Assembly: GCA_023614405.1 (NCBI GenBank)
Contig: CM042685.1
Location: forward strand, 86,046,684-86,110,683
DNA: 64,000 nt
Origin: Avena insularis
Lineage: Eukaryota; Streptophyta; Magnoliopsida; Poales; Poaceae
Reading direction: 5' to 3'
The position numbers and the translations under genes were made by a program. A model generated the notes under the pieces. The model saw only the letters and a list, made by a program, of their open reading frames with translations. It searched no databases and was not told the DNA's origin. Positions 43,260 through 53,689 of the stretch are shown piece by piece (position 1 is the stretch's first letter; every line of letters starts with the position of its first letter).

Positions 43260-44340
43260 GTAGCTATGCTATGTTCCATGGCCGATCAAGCTCCGGGTAG
43301 TCATCATCCGGGTCATGTCGCTTACGCTTATGATGCTCGTTTGGCCTGTCCTCTAGTTAATGATTGTCAACGAGGTAATAGGAATCATTGAGTAGCACCT
43401 TGCTTATTATGAACTGTCCTTCCCATGGTGGGGATAGTTTGTGTGACTTCTTCTGCTTAAGTCGGAGCACCAGGTGCCCCTCTTTGAATGAGCGATGCCA
43501 AACATGGTGACTATGTTAGTTGTGTAGCTTCTGCTGGTAGATGGTGGATCTTTGGCATGCCAATACACGCTCTTCCTCGAGAAGGTCTACATCTAGGCGC
43601 CTAGATTCTCCAGCATCATCCTCGTAATAGGTAGCAACTCTTGGTGAATCGTGAAGGATGTCGGAAGGTAGAATTTCTTATTCTCCATATACCATGAAAT
43701 AAGGGGTGTAGCCACTAGATCTGTTGGGAGTAGTTCGTAAACTCCACAAAACAGATGGTAATTCCTCCGCCAAGGTCCAGCTGCTCTATTTAGCCGTGCT
43801 TCTAGACGTGGCTTTATTCCCTACAAAATTAATCCATTGGCTCTCTCAACTTGTCCATTGGATTGTGCATGTCCCACAGATGCCAAATCAAGTCAGATGC
43901 CCTTCTCCCAACAATAAGCTTCCACTTCTCTAAGTGATAAGTTGCTACCATTGTCGGTGATAATGCTATGTGGGAGACCAAATCTCACCACTAGATCCCG
44001 GACAAACCTAAGGCTAGTTGCCCCATCAAGCTTTCTAATGGGTTTTGCTTCTATCCATTTTGTGAATTTATCAACTGCTACTACCAGATGTGTAAACCCA
44101 CAAGGTGTCTCCTGTAATGGACCAACCATGTCAATCCCCCAGAATGCAAACGACCAAGTTATTGTTATGGTTCACAATTCTTGAGCTGGTACATGTGGTT
44201 GTCGGGCGTAATACTAGCATCCTATGCATGTCTCAGCTAGCTTGTCGGCGTCCGCCTTCACGGTCAACCAGTAGAATCCTTGCCGGAAGGCTTTAGAGAC
44301 CAATGATCGAGGAGCGGTGTGATGCCCGCAATCTGCAAGA
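43260..44340 (-). pseudogene. Tat-2 integrase, degenerate
   Basis: The minus strand starts near 44340 with a zinc-binding HHCC region (GHHTAPRSLVSKAFRQGFYW, then a C-x-x-C in ETCIGC). The catalytic core follows in frame 43893-44129: GFTHLVVAVDKFTKWIEAKP has the first Asp, and PHSIITDNGSN the second. The third acidic residue region (about 43740-43890) is broken by stops and a frame change. The C-terminal part (43260-43520) includes RRSHTNYPHHGK. Integrase joins element cDNA to the chromosome; this copy is not intact. Confidence 0.78.
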
Positions 44341-45075
44341 TGGATCTCACGACGGATTTCAATACCTTCCTGCTGGGAGACACACTTCAGCTATACACCA
44401 GTGGTACTTCTTTTGTAGAGCTGCGCATTGATTATGGTATAGCCCTTTGCTCGACATACTATTTGTCGACTTTCGACCTCGTCGATGGGCAAAGTTCCGT
44501 GTACGAGATATTCCATGATCGGTTTTGTCCAAGCCAGCGAGACCTTTGTTACTGTATGAACAAATGGGTCTACTATATCCGGGTTCTCGAGGTCTGCTGC
44601 CTTCATGTATGGGGTCCATAGATGATCCAAAAAACACCAGGAGGAATTGGTTTGCACCCTGATCCAAGCTTTGACAGTAGATCAGCCGCCTCATTTTCGT
44701 CCCTTTTGACATACTTTACTGCGTAGCCTTCGAAGCACTTGGCTATCTCGTCTACTTCATCACGATATGCCGCCATCATAGGATGCTGCCATCATAGGGT
44801 TCCGCGCATTCCGCCATCTTGATATGCCTCCATCATAGGGTTCCACGGCAGCCACCTGCAGGGCAACCAAGTCAGAATCTCCACAGCAAACTATGTGCTT
44901 CATGCCAATATCCTTGGCTACACCAAGTCCGTGAATGAGTGCTTCATATTCCTCCATGTTGTTTGTAGCCTCAAACTAGATCTGCAAAACATAATGTAGT
45001 TTTTCCCCTGTTGGTGACTATAGAAGTACACCAGCCCTCGAGCCATTGAGTAGGCTCTGGTACAGGGGTAGCATC
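44341..45075 (-). pseudogene. Tat-2 linker and archaeal-type RNase H, with an internal duplication
   Basis: The aRNH motif YEALIHGLGVAKDIGMKHI and CCGDSDLVALQVA lie on the complement of 44850-44957. Directly downstream, about 60 bp containing ccatcatagggttcc is repeated (44765-44845), inserting a foreign stretch. The following frame 44391-44657 (FLDHLWTPYMKAADLENPDI, LVHGTLPIDEVESRQIVCRA) is the usual linker before integrase. Stops occur near 44970 and 45020. Confidence 0.72.
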
Positions 45076-45520
45076 TGGCATCTCCATCAAATCTGCATTA
45101 AATCCGCCAAGTCTTATATTTTATGTGATCTCGAAGGCGGCAAGCTCAATGCCCCACTTCACAACCCATCCCATAGAGTCGTTGTTGTTGATGATGTCGG
45201 ACAGTGGAGCATTGCTCACAACTGTGATAGGGTGCTCCTGGAAGTAGTGCCTTAGCTTCCGAGAAGCAAGGAACACTCCATAATCTAGCTTTTGGTAGTG
45301 CGGTACCGCTGCTTGGACTCTGAGAAGACCTCGCTTACATAGTAAACTGGTCGTTGTACTCCGTACTCATGCGTTGGTTCTTTCCGCTCCACCACGACGA
45401 TGATGCTGATAACCCGGTTGGTGCCCGCCATGTAAATCAACATAGGCTCTATTGGCTCGTGTGCTGCGAGTACAGGTGCTGAAGAGAGTATCCCTTTTAG
45501 CTCCTTATGCGCATCATCTT
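45076..45520 (-). pseudogene. Tat-2 RNase H, degenerate
   Basis: The complement of this stretch carries the retroviral-type RNase H between RT and aRNH. It includes sequence like EPTHEYGVQRPVYYVSEVF from 45310-45390, SKLDYGVFLASRKLRHYFQE from 45240-45300, and NAPLSDIINNNDSMGWVVKW from 45150-45210. Several stops are present. Confidence 0.65.
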
Positions 45521-46345
45521 ATTCGTCCATCCATACAAATTTGCATGCCTTCTTCATCAACTTATATAGCGGCAGAGCCTTCTCTCCAAGTAGGTTGACG
45601 AACCGTCTTACTGCTGCAACGCAACCCGTGAGCCATTGGATGTCCTTCAGGCATGTCGGACGATTAATGTTTAGGATGGCATTGATTTGCTCCGGGTTGA
45701 CCTCGATTCCATGATGGGAAATGATGAAGCCCAACAATTTGCCGACTGTAACCCCAAGGACGCAGTTCTTTGGGTTAAACATCATGTTATATTTCTAGAG
45801 ATTATCAAAGGTTTCCTTTAAGTCGGATTAAGTCATTTGACTTTTTAGATATCACCGCGATATCATCCACATAGGCGTGAACATTTCGACCAATTTGGTC
45901 GTGTAGGCAACGCTGCATAGTCCACTGGTACGTAGAACCCGTGTTTTTTTAGCCCAAAGGACATTGTGACATATCAAAACATGTCGTAAGGTGTGGTGAA
46001 CAAAGTGGCCAATTGGTCCAACTTCCTCATCTTTATCTGGTGGTATCCCGAGTATGCATCTAGAAAACACAAAAGTTCCAAGCCAGCCATCGAGTCAATG
46101 ACTTGGTCAATGTGAGGCAAAGAAAACGGATCCTTCGGACATGCTTTGTTCCATCCGGTGGAATCAACACACATTCTTAATTATTTGGTTACCTTTTGGG
46201 GGATAAGTACTGGATTCGCCACCCATCGGGTGTGAAGGACTTCTCGGATAAAACTAGCCTTAAGTAACCTAGTTATCTCTTTGCCTATTGCGTGTCTCTT
46301 CTCATCTCCGAAGCGTCGTAGAGGTTATTTCACCGGTTTGCATTT
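45500..46345 (-). pseudogene. Tat-2 reverse transcriptase with YVDD retained
   Basis: Frames 45974-46174 and 45519-45785 on the minus strand give CVDSTGWNKACPKDPFSLPH, FLDAYSGYHQIKM, LLGFIISHHGIEVNPEQ and NLLGEKALPLYKLM. The catalytic Y-V-D-D is kept (complement of 45862-45873). A frame change lies near 45970 and stops lie near 46170 and 45800. It is less decayed at the active site than the Tat-1 RT. Confidence 0.82.
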
Positions 46346-47330
46346 TGGATCAATATTCAAGATGTGCTCGGCAAGTTACCTAGGTACACCTTTCATGTTG
46401 GCAGGGTGCCAGGCAAAGATGTCACTATTCTCATGGAGGAACTCGACGAACGCGCTTTCCTATTTATGGTCCAGGTTCATCCCAATGGCGGTGACCTTGG
46501 AGGCATCACCTACCACAAGTTCCACCGACTTGGTTTTGATGGCGGCCTTGAAAGTGGGATCAGAGTCAGAAATCTGCTTCTTCGATGCCGAGGCATCGAC
46601 CTTGCTCAGGATCTCCTTGAATTCTACACTGTAGAGGACAGCTTATGCAGAGGCTACTTCTCCAATCTTGCAGTCCCTTGAATTTGAAAAGCTTCTGGAT
46701 ATGGTGATGACATTGTTTGGTCCGAGTATCTTGAGCTTGTTGTATACGAAGCATGGCTTAGCCATAAAGGAGTGGAAGATGTCTCGTCCAAATATGACAT
46801 GGTACATGCTCTTGAAGGGGATCACTTCAAAGGTCATTGCTCTTGGCGGTAATTGTTAACATCTCCAAAAGCGACCAGAAGTGTGACACACCCAAGGGAC
46901 CGAGCCTCCCCACCAGGAACTACGCCATGGAATATGGTGCTGGTCCGCCTTAGGTTGGTCTCCATCAAGTTCATCTTGTGCAGTGTATCCAGGTACATAA
47001 TGTTGATGCTGCTTTTGCTATCCACCATGCACTTGGTGAACTCGTTGCCATCAATCAAGGGGCTAATGACCATGGCGTATTGGTTCTCCTCTGGAATGAG
47101 GTTTGGGTGATCCTTCCTATCCCAAGTGATTGGAACTTCCGTCCAGCCCAGGTATTGGTGAACTGGGGGTAGGATGGCCATTAGTCTCCTGAGTGAGGTT
47201 TTCTGTGCCCGGACTGTTGGAGTTCCAAGGAAAGTGTGGTAGACGGGAGCCTTCTTCTCAAAGGGGTTCTTGCCTTTTCTATTGCCCTTGTCGGCGTGCT
47301 TGGGGTCAACGTCATCGTCCATTTCGCTTG
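46346..47330 (-). pseudogene. Tat-2 protease and RT linker, degenerate
   Basis: The minus frame 46834-47322 carries the protease: NEFTKCMVDSKSSINIMYLD is the active-site region, where VDSKSS stands for the family motif VDxGSS, so the catalytic Gly is replaced by Lys. It continues in LGCVTLLVAFGD. The next frame, 46643-46837, reads MTFEVIPFKSMYHVIFGRD, which is the conserved flap/linker region. Behind it, 46350-46640 is linker to RT in other frames. Confidence 0.68.
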
Positions 47331-47997
47331 AATCCTTGGACTCTTCTTCCTTCTTCTTCCCTTTTCCCTTGCCTCGTGGTTGGTTCTTCCGGCTTCATTT
47401 ATAGCCGGAATCCGGGTCTTCTTTCAGATCATTGACGAACTAGCAATGGCGATGGGTGTGGGCGGCTTTGCCATTGACATCGATGTGTACAAGGCATAGC
47501 ATATCACGGTATTCCTCGTACGTTTATGGAATGCGGGGCGCTGCCGGGGTAGTTTCACTACCACGCTGCTGCCCACGGCCAGCTCCCCGTCCTCGGCCAC
47601 GCTGTCCGCCATCACCTCTCGCTGCAAACGTCGTTGCGACCAAGTCGGAGGTTGGCTTTTCTTCTGGCATATTCTTCCTCTTGGTTCTATTGCTCCTCTT
47701 AGCTTGGGTTGGCATGGCAATTGCCGGCAAGGAGCCGGGAGCATCGGCGGCGGCAGTCGTGAACTCACTTGCCAATGAGATCATCTGACTGAGATCTAGC
47801 ATGTGATTGTCCTACAGGCGCCTCAACTTATGTCGGATCAACATACCTTTTTCAAAACCATCAATGTAGGCGGCCATAGCGGTCTGATCATGCACTCCTG
47901 TGCAGGATTTTTTCATATATATCTAGTAGGAGAGGTAAGCCCAAGATGTCTCGTCTTTCTCTTGCACGCACCGCTGTAGATCGCCAACAGTGCAGGG
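47331..47997 (-). pseudogene. Tat-2 gag, C-terminal part, cut by Athila-C
   Basis: The frame 47524-47802 reads MLDLSQMISLASEFTTAAAD and a basic R/G/Q-rich stretch (GGQRGRGRGAGRGQQRG). The sequence before it (47803-47997) gives TAMAAYIDGFEKGMLIRHKL. The following part, 47331-47520, has a Cys/His cluster (YRDMLCLVHIDVNGKAAHTH) resembling the zinc-binding segment of Tat gag, then a Lys/Glu-rich linker. The N-terminal capsid part is displaced beyond the inserted elements. Confidence 0.7.
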
Positions 47998-49493
47998 TGA
48001 TACGTCCATTTTGCATCAGTATTTTAGATCACAATTTTCTATTATTTATTGATATATTTCATATTAAGAGGTGATACTTATGTTATTTCATCTATTTTTC
48101 ATGTTGGATGAATTTTGGAGGATGAACTACCGGAGTCAGGATTCTGACAGAAAAAGCGATGTCTAGATGCAATATTCGCGAAGATCAGAAAATTCCAGAA
48201 AAAATATATGGAAGTCCCTATTTTTCCAAAAGACGAAGAAAGCCAGAAGGGGAAGTGGAGATGGGCCACAGGGGGCCCACACCACCCCCTGGCGCGGCCC
48301 CCCTAGGCTACGCCACCAGGTGGTGTGGCCACCCTGGCCCACCTCTAGCGTCACCCTTTCTCCTATATCATCCCCCGAAACCCTAAGACTAGTGGAGCGA
48401 CCATAGAAATATTCCGCCGCCTCTGCGGGGTGGAAACTAAAGAGAGAAAGAGCTCTTCGACAGGTAGAAATCTTCCGGGAAAATTCCTTCCCGTAGAGGG
48501 GAGATCATCGCCATCAACACCGACATCAAGCTATACTTCATCGGGATCATCATCATCATCTCCACCAGCACCATCACCACCACTACATCCCGATGTAACA
48601 ATTGGGTTGAATCTTGCATAGTTCTTAGGGGAAACTTTCTCGGTGTTGATTACTTTTGTAGTTAATGCTTTTGAGTGGAACCATTGAATTATTGTTTATG
48701 TTCAGATTGTTACTTATCATTATATCATCTCTGATCTTGATCCATATGATGTGTCGTGAGTAGTTCGTTTAGTTCTTGAGGACATGGGAGAAGTCATGTT
48801 GTTAGTAGTGGAATTGTGTTGAAGAAATATTCAATGGTTTGATATTTAAGTTGTGGTGTTATTCTTTTAGTGGTGTCATATGTACGTCAACTACATGATA
48901 CTTCACCATTTATGGGCCTAGGGGAATGCATTGTGTATTTGGATAATAATTGCCGGGTTGCCAGTGACAGAAACATGAACCCCCGTTAGGAAACCTTGGC
49001 ACAAGGGAGTGTAGGATCTCAGAGTTCAATGATGTGGTTAGGTTTTTATATTAATTACTTTCTTGTAGTTGCGGACGGTTGCAAGGGGTATAATCACAAG
49101 TATGTATTAGTCCAAGTAAGGTCAGTACATTAGCATAGGTTCACCCGCACAACACTTGTCCAACCAAAGAAGATTAATCAACTATATGAAGAGAAATCTC
49201 TTGACAGCATTCCCATGTGTCCTCGAGAACGTTTGGTCCTCGTAAGTAGTACAACCGGCTTGTCCTTTGCTGAAGAAAGGATTGGGCCACTTGCTGCAAT
49301 TACTATTATTGTCTTTTATTTACTCGCACTTTATTTCTTTGCATTATCAAAAACCCCTAAAAATCTATTTGCTAAGTATTTAGAGAGAATTCTTGATCCA
49401 AACCACTAGTCAACACCTTCTGCTCCTCGTTGGGATCGACACTCCTATTTATCAAAAGTACTACGATACACTCCCTATACTTGTAGGTCATCA
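47998..49493 (+). repeat. 5' LTR of Athila-C
   Basis: It runs from TGATACGTCCATTTTGC to GGTCATCA just before the primer region. A GC-rich block at 48260-48350 contains a 10-bp perfect inverted repeat (ccacaccacc at 48276-48285 and ggtggtgtgg at 48319-48328), followed by the TATA-like tcctatatcat at 48360. A tcatcatcatcatc microsatellite lies near 48546. Confidence 0.82.
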
Positions 49494-49504
49494 AGACTAT
49501 TTTC

Positions 49505-49515
49505 TGGCGCCGTTG
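49505..49515 (+). promoter_or_regulatory. Primer binding site of Athila-C (tRNA-Asp type)
   Basis: tggcgccgttg matches the first 11 bases of the tRNA-Asp complement; the remainder (agtgaag) has diverged. Confidence 0.7.
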
Positions 49516-49603
49516 AGTGAAGCGCTATTGAAGACTGGAACTGGTAAAGGAAATCTCTACTGTGAGTATTGTTTTTATTTATATTTGCTAATTTTTTTCC
49601 AAT

Positions 49604-50289
49604 ATGGATAATCCACTTGGTTTCCTATTTGGGAAAGCTACTAGCACTGCTTGGGTAGTAGATGAACCACCTGCTAAAATAGATCCTTTTAAGATACATA
49701 CAAAAATTGTTGATCGTGTTATAGATAACTATTATTTTGGGGATGGTACTGTCCATCCTGGTGATCACTTGCTTTTTATCCATCAATTATACGGGTTGTT
49801 TAAGTGTGCAGGTATCACAACAGAACAAGTTAAGAAAAAGTTACTCTCTATATCATTGAAAGGAAGAGATGAAGAATGGTATAAGCTGGTGAAGAATGGA
49901 CAATCTATGGAATCAGAGGAAATTGTACCTCTCTTTTATTCTAAATTCTATCCTCCTAGTGAGATCCATAAAGACCGGAATCAAATATATAACTTTCGGC
50001 CTCGTGATGAAGAGAGTAAAGCCCAAGCTTGGGGAGATTGAAGTTATTAATGCTCAAATGTCCTATTCATGAGCACCCTAGTAATAATATTATTAATAAC
50101 TTTTATGCAAGGCTTTCTTTTCATGATAAGGATTTATTAGATGCTTCTTGTGCTAGATCATTTAAACGTATGAAAGAAGAAGCTAAATGGGATCTTCTAG
50201 GCCGTATTCAATAAAATATTGAAGCATGGGAGAATGACAAAGGAAGAAAGTCAGGTATAAATTATGATTATAAATGCATTAAATCTTTT
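49604..50289 (+). pseudogene. Athila-C Gag with one frameshift and a stop
   Basis: It starts MDNPLGFLFGKATSTAWVVD. The Athila gag core follows: YYFGDGTVHPGDHLLFIHQL, KKKLLSISLKGRDEEWYKLV and PLFYSKFYPPSEIHKDRNQI. The first frame stops at 50039-50041. The protein continues in the next frame from about 50030 (LKLLMLKCPIHEHPSNNI, NNFYARLSFHDKDLLDASCA) to TAA 50212-50214, then on to 50289 and the protease frame. One missing base near 50035 and one nonsense change explain the breaks. The role is particle formation and RNA packaging. Confidence 0.82.
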
Positions 50290-51123
50290 ATGGGAACTAA
50301 TGACTTTCATAATATTAGTAATGAGTATGGTCTTGATTCTCAAAGTATTGCAAATTGTTTTAAGGCCTTTGCCTCTTATATTGAAATTCCCCAAAAGGAG
50401 TGGAACAAGTACCATGCACCTTATAAAGATATTGTTAATCATGTTCCTACTAGAAATACTGAAGTTTGTACTGTTGATCGCATCTTGCCTGAACCTTATA
50501 TTGATAAAATGCCTTTTCCTTCTAAGGTAAATAAACATTCTATTATAGCTAATGTGGTTAACAAAAGTACAAAGAAAGCTATGGAACCTGATGAACAAAT
50601 AAGTGTTGAACCTGCAGTAGCAATTCTTAAAGAGCTTGTCACTGAAAATGTAGAATATGGGCACATTATCTTTTGTGAAGATGCTTCTAACATTGTTTCA
50701 CATCCTAGTAAAACTAGGAGAGCTAGTGTCCTTGTGCTTTCTGTTAGGATTGGTGATCATTGCTATTATGGTTTATGTGATATTGGTGCAAGTTCTAGTG
50801 TTATTTCTTACGAGCTTTACAAAGAAATTATGCATGAAATTGGTCCTTGTGAACTTGAAGACATTGATGTGGTTATTCACCTTGATAATAGAGAGACTGT
50901 CTGTCCAATTGGTATTATAAGAGACGTGGAAGTTCTTTGTGGTAATATTAAATATCCTGCTGATTTTCCAGTACTTGGTTCAGCAGCTAGTAAAACATGT
51001 CCTATCATTTTTGGTAGACCTTTCTTAAACACTTATGGAGCTATTATAGATTGTAAGAATGATAAAATTTTAACTAAGTTTGATGGAGAATCTTATGAGT
51101 TTAATTTTTCCAAAAGATCCTAA
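50290..51123 (+). CDS. Athila-C gag C-terminus and aspartic protease (277 aa frame)
   Basis: This open frame continues the gag-protease polyprotein in the frame after 50214. Residues 1-140 are the gag tail. The protease lies at about residues 145-275: VLVLSVRIGDHCYYGLCDIG, with active site C-D-I-G-A-S-S-S (Asp codon at 50779), then CPIGIIRDVEVLCGNIKYPA and CPIIFGRPFLNTYGAIIDCK. DIGAS in place of DTGAS is a conservative variant also expected in plant Gypsy proteases. The frame ends at 51121-51123. The ATG at 50290 is internal, not a real start. Confidence 0.8.
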   Translation: MGTNDFHNISNEYGLDSQSIANCFKAFASYIEIPQKEWNKYHAPYKDIVNHVPTRNTEVCTVDRILPEPYIDKMPFPSKVNKHSIIANVVNKSTKKAMEPDEQISVEPAVAILKELVTENVEYGHIIFCEDASNIVSHPSKTRRASVLVLSVRIGDHCYYGLCDIGASSSVISYELYKEIMHEIGPCELEDIDVVIHLDNRETVCPIGIIRDVEVLCGNIKYPADFPVLGSAASKTCPIIFGRPFLNTYGAIIDCKNDKILTKFDGESYEFNFSKRS

Positions 51124-51400
51124 TGAAAATTAATTACCTAATGAGGATTTTAGAGTTGAACAACTTGCTTCTATTGATCCAGTTTTTGACCTTAAACCTC
51201 TATTTGATGATTTTAAGTATGCTCATTCTGATGATAAGAGTGTTTCTTGTGACAGTTATATTGTTAAATTTATTCATAGTGCTACTGAAAGTTATTATGA
51301 GAGAGGTAAACATGGTTCTATGCATCTCAATAATGTTAAGTTTCCCCGCTTTATGTTGAAAGTTTTCAAGTTGCACTTGTTTGTCTTCCTATGCTAGTAG
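51124..51400 (+). pseudogene. Athila-C polyprotein remnant after protease
   Basis: In a shifted frame the coding sense continues behind the protease stop (LPNEDFRVEQLASIDPVFDL, KPLFDDFKYAHSDDKSVSCD, MHLNNVKFPRFMLKVFKL). This corresponds to the linker that precedes RT in complete Athila polyproteins. It then ends; RT, RNase H and integrase are absent. Confidence 0.55.
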
Positions 51401-52380
51401 CCTCTTATTTCAATAATTTGTTTTCTTACAAAATTCCTTTGCATAGGAAGTGGGTTAGACTTAAATGTGTTGGATATTAGCTTCTTGATGCTCTCATTCT
51501 CTTCAAATCCATATCTCCTATGTGAGCATCATTGAAATTATCATGCCCATCTTAATGGCTATAAAGAAAGAGCTTTTGGGAGATAACCCATTTTATTTTT
51601 ATTTTTCAGTTTTTTTTGTTTCTTTAATTATTGGAAGTTATTGCCTCTTTAATAACTACTCCTTATCCTATTTGTTTTGTTTTTGTGTCAAGACTAGCTC
51701 TTTTGAAAAGGAGGTGAGTTGTGGAGAAGTTGTTGTGAGAGAACAGATTTTTGTGCTTCACTGTAAAAATTCTTGAAAAATACCAGTACATCGGATTAAG
51801 CTGTAATTTTCTGTGAATATGCCCAAAGTTTTTATACTACTTTCATTAGTTTTGCAATTTTTTATTTGAGCAATAGAAGATTCTCTAAAAAATCAATCTT
51901 TACCTATTGGTCTGTTTTGACAGATTTCTGTCATTATTTTCATTTGCCTCTTAAATCGATTTCCTCTGAAATTCATGTAGGGATTTTGAAAGGTGTTTGT
52001 ACAGTAGCTTATGTTTTGATGGACTTCATTTGAAATTGAACCCAAGGGTTCTTTATCTTGCATACACTAATGTTGCTGATGAAGATCGTGTGAAGCTTTG
52101 TATGAAAGAGATTTTCAAAAGTTGGGAGAGAATGATGTAGAGAGATAAAGAATGGTCAAAGGCTCAAACATTATATTTCTAGAGATTCTTATAATGAAGA
52201 TATTGATATTGTTCAAGTGCTGATTTCGAGAGAATTTATTAAAGACCAAATTCAGGAACCTGCAGAGCCCGTTTTCGAATAGGTAACAATTCTGGTAAGA
52301 AAAGGTTCGTGAAAAACTTTCCAATTTATATTTTTATAGTGTTTATTTCATATGGAAGATAACGAGTCGAAAGAGGGAAG
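51401..52380 (+). other. Athila-C noncoding region shared with Athila-B
   Basis: No reading frame of interest. Blocks gggagataaccc, cagatttctgtcattatttt, catacactaatgttgctgat and gagagaatgatg match the same blocks in the same order and spacing in Athila-B (23284-23860). The LTRs of the two elements are otherwise different. Confidence 0.7.
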
Positions 52381-52530
52381 GAAACGGAGCCCGGGTGGCT
52401 CACACCACCCCGTCGCGCGGGCCCACCTGGCCACGCCACCAGGGGGTGTGAAAACCCTGGAGCCTGTCTCCATCCCGTTTTCGCCCACTACCTTCCTTAT
52501 GCCGTAAAACTTCGTAATATATAATCACCC
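52381..52530 (+). promoter_or_regulatory. Internal promoter-like block of Athila-C
   Basis: The GC-rich stretch 52396-52460 closely resembles 48273-48340 of the element's own LTR (cacaccacccc, a GC core, ggccacgccaccagg, ggtgtg, accctgg). It is followed by the TATA-like taatatataatc at 52515-52526. Its position is directly ahead of the coiled-coil ORF. Confidence 0.6.
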
Positions 52531-52553
52531 GGACCCCCCGAGGTCTGTATATC

Positions 52554-53120
52554 GTGTTCTTGTCGTGTTTTTGTTTTGATCTGTTTCTGTCAGGCAGATT
52601 CTCAGTTTTGGAGCCACAATGTAATTCCTCTGGATCACCCAAGGAGGATTCCTCCGTGGACATCATCAACCCGTATATGTATGAGTTGAAGATCCACCCC
52701 AAGGAGTTGTTAATAAAGGATGGGAAGGTACAGATAAAAGAAGTTCAGGGCCCTAAAGGAGAAGGCAGTCTAGAAGATAGGATGGAAGAATTGGAGCAAG
52801 AATTTTTTAGGTACAAGAAGATGGTGGAACGTGAAGTGGACGTCATCCATAAGATAAGTTCAGAACTCATTGCAGAGCACAAGAAGGAGAATTCCAAGCT
52901 TTGGGATGATATCCTATCGCTCCATCAGACCACCAACCAATTACAAGCACAGCTCTACGACGTGCAGAATCAAAACTATGAGTATGAGGCTAGGTTTAAA
53001 CGCATAAGTTCTGCTGCTAGTTTTAGGATATTGGAAACCAAGACATCCATTGTGGATGGGGAGCCTTTAACTTTGAAGTTTGATGAGGACAAGAGAACAC
53101 CACCACCACCCAAGGAATAA
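52554..53120 (+). CDS. Coiled-coil protein of Athila-C in the env position (188 aa frame)
   Basis: The open frame is in the 3' third of the element. Its core is GEGSLEDRMEELEQEFFRYK, MVEREVDVIHKISSELIAEH, ILSLHQTTNQLQAQLYDVQN and QNYEYEARFKRISSAASFRI, a long heptad-like coiled coil. It ends in SIVDGEPLTLKFDEDKRTPP PPKE. No signal peptide, membrane segment or enzymatic motif is evident, apart from the hydrophobic MFLSCFCFDLFLSG at the start. That segment probably belongs to the leader, because ATG 52554 lies only about 30 bases behind the TATA box; the real start, possibly after splicing, is uncertain. It is intact, unlike gag-protease around it. The function is unknown. Confidence 0.6.
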   Translation: MFLSCFCFDLFLSGRFSVLEPQCNSSGSPKEDSSVDIINPYMYELKIHPKELLIKDGKVQIKEVQGPKGEGSLEDRMEELEQEFFRYKKMVEREVDVIHKISSELIAEHKKENSKLWDDILSLHQTTNQLQAQLYDVQNQNYEYEARFKRISSAASFRILETKTSIVDGEPLTLKFDEDKRTPPPPKE

Positions 53121-53689
53121 TTCATCATCAGGTTTTGGCATCCCCTTGGTTTGTTCCAAGCTTGGGGGAGTGCCACGGTATCACATCATTATCTTCCATC
53201 TTTTTACTTTTTTAGTAGAGTCATATCTTCAATAGAGAAGTTATCATATAATATGTTTGCATTGTGGAAGTATCTCTCCTCTAGTTGGTTATCTATGTAT
53301 CCCTTGGTGTGAGTGCCGTTATGGAATATTAATGAGAAGTTTCATCATTTACTTTTTGCACATCTTATTTTAGTTTGCAATTTTTGTTATATGATTGATC
53401 TTGTTGTTAGTATTGGTATCACTTTGGGAGCATCAAGTTAATCTAGTCGGTTTTGGAAACCTAGCTTTGGTCAGTAGCAACACTTTTTGAGGCTTGAAAG
53501 GAAAAAATAGAAAAGTACTAGTATATATTATATTTTTTCTTTCTTTCTTGATTGGATCATAAGCTTAGTATTATTTAGTTAAGATCCTTTGTGCTTCCAA
53601 GGAAGATTGCCTATTTTTTCTATCACTTGTATGTTTGCTTGTTTCCTTCAACTCTTATGCTTGCTACCCAGCCTTGCTAGCCAAAAACC
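53121..53689 (+). other. Athila-C 3' region up to the Tekay-D insertion
   Basis: AT-rich, no gene. It begins with agcttgggggagtgcc (53159-53174), a purine-containing sequence like the one next to the 3' LTR in this lineage. No LTR follows before Tekay-D begins. Confidence 0.5.

Larger units (their letters stand above)
38115..47997 (-). mobile_element. Tat-2: Tat-lineage Gypsy retrotransposon with an antisense gene
   Basis: Read on the minus strand it has gag (cut at 47997 by Athila-C), protease, RT, RNase H, archaeal-type RNase H and integrase. These are followed by a long region encoding a spliced gene on the opposite strand, then the 3' LTR at 38654-38115. This is the organisation of Tat/Ogre-type elements. 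The 5' LTR and start of gag must lie right of the window. Many stops and frame changes. Confidence 0.82.
47998..53689 (+). mobile_element. Athila-C: Athila-like element with gag-protease and a coiled-coil ORF, cut by Tekay-D
   Basis: The 5' LTR 47998-49493 begins TGATACGTCC and is followed by a tRNA-Asp-type primer site, gag and protease. A pol-less region then carries a separate coiled-coil ORF with its own promoter-like sequence. Tekay-D interrupts it at 53690 before a 3' LTR is reached. It inserted in the gag of Tat-2. It is distinct from the Athila-A/B family in LTR sequence but shares a noncoding block with Athila-B. Confidence 0.85.

Noticed and set aside
46281..46681. Plus-strand frames of 105-117 aa
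   Set aside because: Shadows of the minus-strand protease-RT linker of Tat-2.
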